A DNA stretch of 61,612 nucleotides from Scleroderma bovista (lineage: Eukaryota > Basidiomycota > Agaricomycetes > Boletales > Sclerodermataceae). Below are positions 22,042 to 31,960 of this stretch, in pieces. Numbering within the stretch: position 1 is the first letter of the stretch; every line of letters begins with the position of its first letter. Location of the stretch: NCBI GenBank assembly GCA_037178675.1, contig JAYMGJ010000354.1, forward strand, positions 1 to 61,612, in the 5' to 3' direction. A program made the position numbers and the translations under genes. The notes beneath the pieces are model-generated. The model was not told where the DNA came from and did not search any database. It worked only from the letters and a program-made list of their open reading frames with translations.

Positions 22042-24592
22042 ATGGATACCCTTCATCCCCCCATACCTGCTCAGCATGTGGCAACACAAAATACACCTCT
22101 GAAACTCAGAACCACGTCTGTCCCCACAGCAGGGAAAGCTTTCAATGTGGAAAATGTCAATCAAGACCTTTTGGTGGAGTTGGAGGATGCTACAATAAAC
22201 GAGGACTCAAATGCTCGGTCTCACTACATTCTAGATCTGTGCAGCCGAATCGCTCTTGCAATCGTAAAGCATCTGCCATCAGCAGGGGGGACACTGAAGA
22301 TCACGTCGCTGAAACTCGATAATGAAGTTCTTTATGGAGACGGTCACTGGGAGCCAACCCAAGTCCCTAATTTACTCAGGTCTTTACCGGTTTCTGCTGG
22401 CTTGTCGCAGCATCAGCAAGGACGCTCGTCCCGGTGGGGCCGTTCATCCAGTCAGCCATCGCAACCTCGGCGTGGTAGACGCGAGGTCATCAACAGGCAT
22501 ATTCCCGGGACCTCGCAGGAAGAAACGATCGAAGGAACTTTCATACCCGTTGCTGGTTCAGAGGAGCAGCATGTCGCAAGCTGGTTGAACAGGATCACAG
22601 AGGCTCTATGACCCCTTGTCCCCATCCCCAGTAGGACCAGCGACTCAGTTTCACAAACTGCAGGTACCGTACCGACCCTTATCCGTAGAACTAACGACTC
22701 AGATTCAAAGGCTATAGGTACTCGCACGATGGCCACACGTTCCATGACGGCCCAGCATAATGCAGCTCACCATCTTTGGTCCTCAGAAACCTCGCGCAAA
22801 CCAATCAAGGACAGCCCGATGGTGTGGAAGCCAGATCTAGTCCTGCGGGAAGTTCCATTTCAAAGTGTATTTGGACCCGAACCAGTCTTCTCTTGGAAAG
22901 GTGTCGTCTCGTTCATGGAGCTGACCTCAGGCTCTTATTCACTTTCCGATGGCATACGCACCATCCACAATGGTGTCATGCGCAAGGCGTATGCAATTTT
23001 TGCATCCCAGCCTGGTCGGCGATTCTTATTCGCATTATCGATCTCAAATCAAGAATTTCGTCTTCACATGTTTGACCGCTCTGGAGTCGTGCATTCCCAA
23101 CCCTACAACATACATAAATCCCCCCGCGTACTATTGCACATGCTGGCCGTACTCGCGTTCAGTGACTCTGAACACCTCAGGTTCGATCCCACTTTTGTTT
23201 GTTTCTCGCCCATCCACCAACAACTTTCATCAAGTCTTGGCACCATTCGCGTCAAGTCCTTGACATATCGTATTGTCAGGCAGATATTTTTTAGCTTCCT
23301 AATCCACGGTCGAGGCACGTCTTGCTGGCATGTCCGTCATAATGGTGAAGACTACGTGATTAAGGACTCCTGGACACATAAAAGCCGAACAGATCGCGAG
23401 ACAGACACTCTTCGCAAAATCCAGGGGTTGCAGGGTGTCCCCCAGCTTGTTGCTGCCTGGACTGTCCAAATTGAAGGCTCAGACGATCGGACTGATGCAC
23501 GCCGCTCATCTCTCCCATTCACTAGTAACGATATTCGAGTCAACCGTCGGCTTCTGATGCAGCCAGTTGCCATCCCCCTGTCTGATTTCAAATCTATTCA
23601 TGAACTACTCAGTGTCCTCATCGATACCCTGGACAGTATGTTGGAACAGTAATTTGTTTGCTTTGCTACTGATCTCACTTTACAGCTCACATGGTGCTCG
23701 TGATGCAATTTCGCGTCCTTCACCGTGATATTAGTGTCAATAATATCATGATACGAGCCCCCAAGGGGGAAACCCAGAAAGGTCACGGTGAAACATCCGA
23801 TAATGTTGAAAGTCCCCGAGTCGATGGACCTGCGAATGAGACACACGAACAGAAACTCGCTCGGTGGGACCAAGAAAGGCGCAACCTGATCCGAGCTGGC
23901 GTCTTGCATCGTGGTCTTCTCATTGACTTTGATTACGCGACTTGTCTTGATCAAACACTCCCTGTGGTTCCTGGTGACCGCACTGTAAGTATTCTCCTTA
24001 TCTAGATGTCTCCCCTCACTTATCAATTGGTCAGGGAACAATACTATTCATGTCAGCCAACATCCTTCTCGGCTATGCCAACGATGCAACAACGCACTCC
24101 CCCAGTGACGACATTGAATCACTCATTTACGTTCTTATATGGATGTGCGTCTTATATGCTGGTCCAAGCACCATTCGTATGGACAAGCATGTCAATCAGA
24201 CGATCTTGAAGTCTTGGGTTTCAGTGGCAAGCTTAGCCGATGCGGTGAGCTTGGGTGGCCTCAAAACAGGGCTGAAATCTCAGCCAACCATCATAACTAA
24301 TGAATTTACCAAGTTCTTCGAGCCTCTTGGTGCCATGGTCGCCAATCTCCTCAAACAACTTGGGAGGGCATCTGCAGATGACCATATGCTCAATTACAAG
24401 GCCATCAGGGATATATTACTAGAGGGTTTTGGCACAGTCAAAGAGGTCCCGAATTGGAGTGGAGCCAATGATGTGGAAGGGTATGGTTTACTGCGACAGG
24501 ACTCTCAGCGCAAACGCAAATTACCTCCATGGGCTATGGCAGGATATGACACTGATTCAACTCGGAATGTTCGCCGGCTTCCTCGTCACTGA
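22042..24592 (+). pseudogene. FunK1-type fungal protein kinase with one in-frame TGA
   Basis: I read three exons: 22042-23635, 23686-23984 and 24035-24592 (introns of 50 bp). The start is ATG 22042 (MDTLHPPIPAQ). The catalytic loop is VLHRDISVNNIMI, the DFG-like motif LLIDFDYA, and TGTILFMSA follows at the third exon. These are typical of the FunK1 kinase family, which is expanded in basidiomycetes; substrates are unknown. The N-terminal part has the conserved FSWKGVVSFMELTSG region. TGA at 22609-22611 (RITEAL*PLVPIPSRTSD) interrupts the first exon in an apparently non-conserved linker. The frame is open on both sides, so the gene is otherwise complete. A CGA-to-TGA change would explain it. 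Confidence 0.8.
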
Positions 24593-24880
24593 ACTATAAT
24601 ATATTACATATGTCCTTGTTGCGCTTCATGTCTCGAACCACACATATTCCTTTGTGCTTTGCAAATTTGGACAGATTGGAACATCCCAGATAGTTTCGGT
24701 ACTTACATAACCGGCTTATGTGTGTAGTCAGACGCCATCTCAGCCATCACCGATTTGACGACATCGCGACTGGTATGCATTACTTACACATTCGTCTAAC
24801 GGATTCGAGGATCACATCGATGTCAGCCGAAGAACGGACTACCCTTTCAAATAGGCGTGAAACATGCGCCCTTGGCGTGT

Positions 24881-25410
24881 GGTTTGCCCAAAGTGATGAA
24901 TGACCAACAGCGTGAGTCGTCAGCCATTCAAATGTCATTCTACCATTGAAGTCACAGCCAACTTCTCCATCTGGGTTTGAGAGCGCAATCACTGTCAAGC
25001 CTCATGTTCAGCTTTCCCATGAAAGCAAAATTTCTCGCCCTGCTCTATGTGGCGAGTCGACTCCTTCACGCATGCCCAATTCTGAAGACACGTTTCCAGA
25101 AGTGACGGAATCCTGATGGGGCTGGAGGCGGCGTCTAGCAAATGGTTTGCCGGAGACAATGAATGGCCAACAGGGTGAGTCTCCTGAAGCCGTCTAAATG
25201 CTATTTTACCATTGAAGTCACAGCCAACTTCTTCATCTAGGTTTGACAGCGTACTAGCCATCAAGTCTCATGCTTGGCTTTCCCATGAAAGCAAATGTTC
25301 TTGCCTGGCTCTATCTGGTGAGTCATCTCCTTCGCGCAAACCCAATTCTGAAGACATGTTCCCAGAAATGACGGAATCCTTATGGGGTTGAGGCCGAGTC
25401 TAGCAATGGT
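24881..25410. repeat. tandem duplication, 263-bp unit, two copies
   Basis: GGTTTGCC starts at 24881 and 25144. The two units match throughout, for example TACCATTGAAGTCACAGCC and TCCCATGAAAGCAAA. They lie downstream of the kinase gene and hold no convincing ORF. Confidence 0.8.
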
Positions 25411-25653
25411 GATCACTGATCACTTATTTTCTAGGTTCACAATGTTTACCTCAATTAGTTTGCGATGATGGACTGTTTCCACCGCCTTCTAGCCGAAATG
25501 CGGACATCAGATCAGTCTCTCCTGGACAGTCATTTCGCATCATAGAACCGGCCTCCATGTTCAATACATAATGGCAAACGGCAAACGACGAATGTGGTGA
25601 GTCGAGCTATATAAATGGAGCTTCTGTCTTTCATTTTCTTCGTGCGGATTATA

Positions 25654-27536
25654 ATGAGGCGTTCGACTCAGGAAGATACCTCCCAAGATGCTGCAGGACT
25701 TGTTGCTCGCAAAAAGCCAAGGAGGGAGATTGGTGCCATTGGTGCTGGTGGGTACTTATTTGGTGTTCACGGGGAGTTATCTCACTCGTTTTACAGACAA
25801 CACTGATGCCCAGACTGTCCGCCGCTCCTCCAGGCCAACCAAAGGGAAAGGTGGACGAATAGTTCAAATGGAAAATATTGAGCATGCCCAGCTGGAACGG
25901 ACTGCTTCTTCCAGACCATCTCATGCTTCCCAACTAGAACAGGCTACTGCCAATGAACCGTTGAATCCCATGGCTCCAACAAAGCCGAAGCCGAAGCCTC
26001 GCGTCAAGACGTCCTCTACTCATGTGCCTGATGCGGATAGTCGCTCAGAATTTGACTTGGTATGCATATTTTGGCTACAAGACTGTGTACTGACACAGAG
26101 CTAGTCTGCTCACAGCTTGAAAATGCATGCAGTATACGACAAAGTAGCTCCACCTTCATATCAATCTGTGGTTCAAGGTTCCCGGTATGGCTTTCGTTTC
26201 CCAGATTTGGAAGCGCAAGAGGGACAAGACGATACAATCCGCATCGCTCACCACGCACCACCACCATCCCATACTCCTGTCGCCCCTCCGTCTTGCAAAG
26301 CGTCTGCTACTTTGCTACCTTCTGGGAATCCTATTACTCGTGGTTCTGTTGTGCCCACTTCACGTGGTACATCTGTCGTACCCCTCTCTCGTAGTGGATC
26401 TATTGCGCCTACTTCTCGTAGTGCATCTGTTGCGCCTACCTCTCAGTGAGGGTCTGTCGCACCTACCTCTCAGCGAGGGTCTGTTGCCCCTACATCTCAG
26501 CGAGGGTCTGTTGCTCCTGCCTCTCAGCGAGGGTCTGTTGCTCCTATCTCTTGTGCTAGCTCTGGTATCCCAACACCTCATCCAAATTCTCTGGGGGGAT
26601 CCGTTCCTCCGAGCTCTCGTGGTGGGTCTGTTTCAGCCATTTGCAGTGTATCCTCCAGCGTGGCCTCTGGTTTACAAAATGGGTCATTAACGCATGCCAA
26701 CACACTGTCACAAAGGGTTCTACTCTCGACGATGGATACCACCCAGCAGCCAGGCACTCCGTTCGATTCGCACTGTTCTTTATCTCCATCTCGAGATACA
26801 CATAACCACGAATATATTTCTGATGAATTCGAAAGCCAGATACCAGATGGCTATTACCGCAGATGTGCACCAGTTGACGGGTTTTATTTTGAAGACACCC
26901 AGTCTGTACGACCTGGTGGCGAAGGTGTAAGTCTTTATATCTCTCCACTTGCATTCTTCCTATTTTTAATTACTCAGGGCCATGATATCGATGAGGTGTC
27001 TCCTGATGAAGATGATAGAGCAGCCGAAAGCTTTATCCAGGACAGTTGGCCCATGGGTGAGTTTGATCAACTGTTACAGCGTTTCTACTCACCTTGCCCT
27101 GTAGAATGTCAAGGCCATGACGCTCCTTCAATTCCAATTGGTAAGTGGTGACCTCCAAGTAGAATGTAGCTAACTTTTTTTTTTTCAGATCCAGTGCTAC
27201 TCGCCAAGGATGCATATTCACAAGTCGATGTAGTGGAAGAGCATCACCGCCGTAACCACTTCCCTCGTGCCCCAGATCCGCAACAGTTACGTGCTGTTCA
27301 TCAGAGATCTTCAGCTACATTGAAATGAGATGCATCACATGATGATCAATCCACTCCATTTTCTGACCAAGCTCTCAGCCCAGATGGCGCCAAACAAGTA
27401 TTAACCCCCCCTGGCGAATTAACCGGTTCTGCAACGAAACTGCGATCATACCCTTTCAAATTTCGTGAAGTTATTGAGCGTGCCAAACAACTCGCATTAT
27501 GTGGTGCTGCTATGGAACCCTTCCCTAACCGAGCGT
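25654..27536 (+). pseudogene. DUF6532-like gene, fragment 1 of 4 (5' exons)
   Basis: ATG 25654 (MRRSTQEDTSQDAAGL) opens exons 25654-25747, 25797-26059, 26105-26926, 26978-27140 and 27189-27536. The first half is low-complexity and includes about nine copies of a 9-residue unit (GSVAPTSQR, 26,340-26,560). TGA 26447-26449 falls in one unit exactly where the neighbouring units read CGA. A second TGA lies at 27326-27328. The end (YPFKFREVIERAKQLA...MEPFPNR) begins the conserved region I know from DUF6532-type proteins of Agaricomycetes; function unknown. The fifth exon is cut at 27536 by a solo LTR and resumes at 29,641 in frame. Confidence 0.75.
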
Positions 27537-29640
27537 TGTGAGTCAAAGTGTGGATTTGGGTCGGAGTAATAACCCAAACACAACACCAACAAAGGACTAC
27601 GAAAAAGTGCGAGTGGTGGTTTACCTCCACGGTGTCCAGAGAGGATGTGCTGAGGAGGGGGGAAGGGGATCTACACCAACAGGGTGATGCAGATGATGAT
27701 GCAGGATACTCCTGGGGTACAGGAGTAATAGAAGACGAAGGGGATAGGGGTCTGGACTCTTCCTAAAGCCTAGGAAGTGTCAAAGCGGGGATTGGGTTGA
27801 CTGGGACTGAAACAGTGATACTACACCTAGAGGTTGGTGCAGCAAAGGGGCAAGGGGGCTCCTGACGTCCAGAAGCAATGAGAGATGAAGGATTGACTGG
27901 CTAGACTCCGCTTGAGCCTAGAATAAAGAATAGATCTTGAATAACTTGGATAAACTTGACAATATTGAGCCTTTAGACCTTCACTGAAGCCTACAAGGAC
28001 TCAAAGACTGAAGGGATACTGATTGAGAGAGTCTGAGAGAGGGATAATTTTGTGCAATTTCCGTCTTTTATCACTGGGCTGGGCCCAGGGGTTTAAATAC
28101 ATGGGGGGGCACAGCATTAAAGTACAAAAAGAGAAGGGAGTAAGCAGAATTTGTCAAGGATTGGTAAGGGATTGGTAAGAGCTTTGTAAGGGGTTTGTAA
28201 GCGATCAGTAAGCAAGGGATAAGCAGGAATGAGTAAGCATAGGAAGCATGAATAAGCTGCTGAGTAAAGGAATGAGTAAGCTGCATGACAAGATTGATTG
28301 GTAAGGGAGTGGGTCATCAGCTGAGTAATATACCAAAAATGCGAAAGGGATAGAGTAATACTGATGACAAGAGAGCATCAGTAAGCAAGGGATGAGTCAC
28401 TGCACAGCAGAAGGAGTCATTGATGCACAGCCTAAGAAGTTTGATGGGGGGCTGTGTACCATCAGGAATTTGATGGGACAACAATGGGGAAGACCTGAGA
28501 TTAATAGGGGAATTGATCCGAGACAAAACAGCCACAAGAAGGGTACCAGGGGTCCAGAGATCTTTTTTTTGGGGGGTCAGCATACACTAAAGTATAGTGC
28601 ATGTGTTCTAGCGCCGCTGAAGCGCAACCATGGGCTCCCTTGACGAGCTCTCTTCTGGGAAAGAACGAGAGAGGGTTCTTCTTCCTAATAGCACTATAAA
28701 GTGGGGGGAATAACTGTCATGGTGCTGGGGGACGTCGTCTGAAAGTAGGGAAGCGGATAGAGTATTGAATTCGACGCATCCAGGGAAGTGAGACGAACGA
28801 CAGAGGAAGATGGACATGGCAAGTATCTGGGAGGAAGGGACCATAGGCTGAGGGCTCAGGGGACACAGAGACGACCAGAGAAGACTTCTCAAGCTTGACA
28901 ATAGACCTAAGATGACCAAAGTACGTCCTTGACGCAGGACTGATGAGGAGAATGCGCTGACCAAGAATGAGAGGGACTGAGGGAGCAGGTGGGAAGATAT
29001 GTGCCAGGCAGTGCACGGGAACTCTGGGAGAGGCTGTCCTAAGAGCAGGACATAGTGGAGATCTGCAGCAATAGCGGAGAAATGATCCAGAGAAAATACG
29101 GACTCCATAGTGAGCGATGAAGCGAACGTCTGGATTGCGGGGGGAATATCTCCGTGGGAAATGAACGGATTTGCGTCAGAACTTGACAGGCAGATAGACC
29201 ACGCTCTAGGCTTTCTGACGGTATAGTCACGTGCCTGATAGCTTCAGAAACGATGGAGCTATTCAAAATATCGGAATGCCGGCACTGGGCGCCTAAAAAT
29301 GACATTTGGGCGCTAAAAATCATTTCTTCTCTTTCTCCTTTGTTTCTCCATCAATTCTTTGGCTTCTTTGATCGTTCTGGTATGGGAGTTGGACTGCAGA
29401 CGTGTGCATTCCTTTCTCATACCACAATTGACGTTATTCCTTCAGTTTCTTCTGCTTCTTGGCGGTTCTCGTGCAATAGATGACTGTCTGCATTGGCATT
29501 CATCTCTCGCATCAGGATAGTCGTCTTGTGTGATGGATGGCTACGATGAGGGTCCGTCGTGCTTATCCTTCGCATAAGGATCATTCAATATAGGCATTAT
29601 CTTCCATGTTCACTGTACCAAACCTGTTTGGTGCGTGACA
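27537..29640 (-). mobile_element. solo LTR (2,104 bp) inserted in DUF6532-like exon
   Basis: The block starts TGTGAGTC and ends GCGTGACA on the plus strand, so it is TG...CA on either strand. It is flanked by GCGT on both sides (27533-27536 and 29641-29644; AGCGT if the last A is counted in the repeat). Removing it joins NRA to SFIDEKSG in frame, as the protein family expects. On the minus strand a TATA-like TTTAAAT (28,092-28,099) lies about 560 bp before the end, so I orient the LTR on minus. No second LTR or internal genes are present. The long minus ORF at 28,608-29,108 resembles no protein. Confidence 0.75.
28120..28330. repeat. array of GTAAG-containing short units inside the solo LTR
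   Basis: GTAAG recurs about a dozen times at 10-20 bp spacing, in variants of ATTGGTAAGGG and GAGTAAGC. It looks like a degenerate short tandem array just upstream of the LTR promoter (minus orientation). Confidence 0.55.
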
Positions 29641-29872
29641 GCGTCATTCATAGATGAGAAGAGTGGTTTATATATGGTTGAAGCGATTGCTGAACGGGAG
29701 GAGAAGAGCGTGTTCATTCCATCTGGTAAGTTGCATGTCACTTCATCAATCTAACTGCTCCCTGATAGTGAACAGGATATTGGCCACAGTATCGCACAGC
29801 TCTAGGCATCCTGGTCAGTTTTTTTCGTTTCCCTTAATGATTAATAACATGGTCGGCAGCTCTGGGAGGCGC
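29641..29872 (+). pseudogene. DUF6532-like gene, fragment 2 of 4
   Basis: Exons 29645-29725 (SFIDEKSGLYMVEAIAERE), 29776-29813 (GYWPQYRTALGIL) and the first 13 bases of the next exon (29860-29872, LWEA). Introns are 50 and 46 bp. The exon is cut at 29872 by the gypsy element and resumes at 37,927. Confidence 0.75.
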
Positions 29873-30553
29873 TGTCACGACCGCGTGATGCCTCGTGACT
29901 CTGCAAGGCCTCCAGTCTGTTGTAAACTAAAGTCCGATCGTAATCGCACACCTCCGACGCTACATATCCATCTCCGCTCCGACAATTGACGCTCCGTCTC
30001 CTTTTAGTATATAGTTCCGCGTCTACGCCTCCGGTTATTGTATGCCTCCGTTCCATTTCTGTTCCTGTTCCCTTTGTTCCCGTTTTAGATTAGATAATGA
30101 TTACTAATAGCTGTGATCCGTTAACCTTTTGATCTGTTATGCTTATCACTGACCTCCGTTCCGTGTATGTTACTCATCCATTTGTCATCCGCAGACTCTT
30201 ACCTACGTCTCCACTATGTTTCTCTCCGCTTCTCGGTTACTGTACGTTCCCGATGTAAAGTATAAGTACTCCACACGCTGAGGGAATTGTCCCTCAGTTC
30301 GAATATCAGCTTGAATACCTCCCGCGAACTCTCCTCTGTCCCCTCTGCCTTCTGGCAAACCCGACCTTCGTCAGACCTCCGTCTCTCCATTCCTTAGTCC
30401 TCTGAAATACGAGGACGCAGGTATCACAAGGGCGCAGCACATACGCTGAAGCCAAGTCCTCAAACACTTCCGCATCTCCTCCACCTGTCGTCAACAACCC
30501 TTCGTACTTATCTCCGCTCTTGTCGGAGTTCGTCGGAGGAAACGATTCTGACA
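29873..30553 (+). repeat. 5' LTR of the chromovirus (681 bp)
   Basis: Begins TGTCACGACC and ends ATTCTGACA. A TATAAG box lies at 30261-30266, putting the likely RNA start near 30,290. The matching copy is at 37,242-37,921. Confidence 0.95.
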
Positions 30554-30568
30554 GTATATTCAAACTCA
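30554..30568 (+). other. candidate self-priming primer-binding site
   Basis: ATATTCAAACT (30556-30566), two bases after the LTR, is complementary at 10 of 11 positions to AGTTCGAATAT (30296-30306), which lies just downstream of the TATA box, where the RNA should start. Tf1/sushi-type chromoviruses prime from the folded 5' end of their own RNA. I saw no match to a tRNA 3' end, but could not search all tRNAs. Confidence 0.45.
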
Positions 30569-30598
30569 CTCTTGCACACCTGCTAATTACTCCCAACC

Positions 30599-31960
30599 AT
30601 GACTAGTCGATCGATAATCACTACCCGTGCTCAGTCTCATGCGCTCAAAGAGCGCCAAGAGGTGCTCAATGCGCCCTCTACTTCCTGTAACAATTTGGTC
30701 GAAGAAGGAGAGTTCCTCTCCTTCTCCAATCGCAATACTCCGCCTGGGGGCCCCGCCCCCGACCCAACTACTCCGACCCCTGCTGCCCGCCGCCCCAACG
30801 ACTCTGGAGTTTACTCCACACGTTGTTTCGACAACGTCTTGGACATCTACGGCGACGGCTACCCTGGCAACGATGGCGGTGACGGCGGAGGTAGTAACCC
30901 GCCGTCCCCCAACCCGCCAGACATCCCGCTACCAGACTCCCCTACCCCTTCCGCCTCAACTCCGACCCCGGACCCATTGCTCCTGTTTGCACAAGCAGTC
31001 CAAGTGCTGACCAAAGTCGCTACAGCATCTGCCAACCGCGACTCCTCTTCTGGTCGCACCAAAGTCTGCGAACCTGACACGTTCGACGGAACCGATCCGT
31101 GCAAGCTCCGCACTTTCCTTGTTCAGTGCAAATTGAACTTTCAGGATCGCCCAAAGGCGTTTGCCTCTGACCGCGCAAGGGTCACCTTCGTGCAGTCCTA
31201 CCTAAAGGGCATGGCCCTCGAATGGTTCGAACCGGACCTACTCAACTCCGCCAATCCCCGCGCCTGTCCGCTATGGATGGACAACTACGCCCAGTTCGTC
31301 TCCGAACTGAAGTCCAACTTCGGCCCGCACGACCCTGTCGGAGACGCCGAACATCAGTTGGACAACCTGTCCATGAAAGAAGGACAGAAAATCAACAAGT
31401 ATGTGGTTGAGTTCAACTGCCTTGCTGGCCAAGTCCGCGGCTATGGCGACGGCGCCCTCCGCCACATTTTCTACAGCGGTCTCCCCGACCGCATCAAGGA
31501 CGAAATCTCTCGCATTGGCAAACCCCGCACCCTTGATGGTTACCGCACTCTTGCGCAGACCATCAATGCCAGGTACTGGGAGCGCAAATCTGAAGTTGCG
31601 CGCCAAGCCAAGACCTCCACTTCCTCTTCGTCCAACTCCGCCTCCAAAGGCAACTCCTCCACCTTGTCCGACTCCAAGGGTAAAACCAAGGAGAAGGACA
31701 ACAAGAACAAGAGCTCCGAGAAGTCGAAGAGCTCCTCCGGCGCCAAGCCCGCCTCCTCCGAAACCCCTGCCCATCTTGGAAAGGATGGCAAGTTGACCGA
31801 GGAAGAGCACCAGCGGCGCATCAAAGATAAGCTCTGCATGTTCTGCGGACAGCCAGGCCATATGGCCAGGGACTGTCCAAAGTCCACCTCCAAGAGCTCT
31901 AAAGCCAAGGCCCGCTCTGCCAAGGCTGTGACTCCCGCTGCTGCGGAGTCAAAAAATTAG
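30599..31960 (+). CDS. chromovirus Gag
   Basis: A 453-codon frame from ATG 30599 to TAG 31958. The N-terminal 130 residues are Pro/Ser-rich. A gypsy-type capsid region follows, about residues 155-340 (LRTFLVQCKLNFQDRP, KGMALEWFEPDLL, YVVEFNCLAGQV). Then comes a Ser/Lys-rich linker and one CCHC zinc knuckle (CMFCGQPGHMARDC) near residue 410. Gag forms the virus-like particle and binds the element RNA. The frame has no internal stop. It ends at a frameshift heptamer that leads into pol. Confidence 0.93.
   Translation: MTSRSIITTRAQSHALKERQEVLNAPSTSCNNLVEEGEFLSFSNRNTPPGGPAPDPTTPTPAARRPNDSGVYSTRCFDNVLDIYGDGYPGNDGGDGGGSNPPSPNPPDIPLPDSPTPSASTPTPDPLLLFAQAVQVLTKVATASANRDSSSGRTKVCEPDTFDGTDPCKLRTFLVQCKLNFQDRPKAFASDRARVTFVQSYLKGMALEWFEPDLLNSANPRACPLWMDNYAQFVSELKSNFGPHDPVGDAEHQLDNLSMKEGQKINKYVVEFNCLAGQVRGYGDGALRHIFYSGLPDRIKDEISRIGKPRTLDGYRTLAQTINARYWERKSEVARQAKTSTSSSSNSASKGNSSTLSDSKGKTKEKDNKNKSSEKSKSSSGAKPASSETPAHLGKDGKLTEEEHQRRIKDKLCMFCGQPGHMARDCPKSTSKSSKAKARSAKAVTPAAAESKN
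31951..31957 (+). promoter_or_regulatory. -1 ribosomal frameshift heptamer A AAA AAT at gag stop
   Basis: In the gag frame the end reads TCA AAA AAT TAG, so the heptamer A AAA AAT touches the stop codon. Slipping back one base gives AAA AAA TTA GAC and enters the pol frame, which then stays open to 34,558. The arrangement fits the X XXY YYZ rule. I did not identify a downstream stimulatory structure. Confidence 0.75.

Noticed and set aside
23178..23200. GGTTCGATCCC, a tRNA B-box-like word
   Set aside because: It lies in the kinase coding exon with no A box or cloverleaf around it.
28608..29108. 166-codon minus-strand ORF in the solo LTR
   Set aside because: Leu/Ser/Pro-rich with no motif, entirely inside an LTR; chance frame.
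27537..29640. Natural intron between the two DUF6532-like exon parts
   Set aside because: The GTGAGT at 27,538 gives the wrong phase; the 4-5 bp duplication and TG...CA ends fit an insertion, and the exon rejoins in frame.
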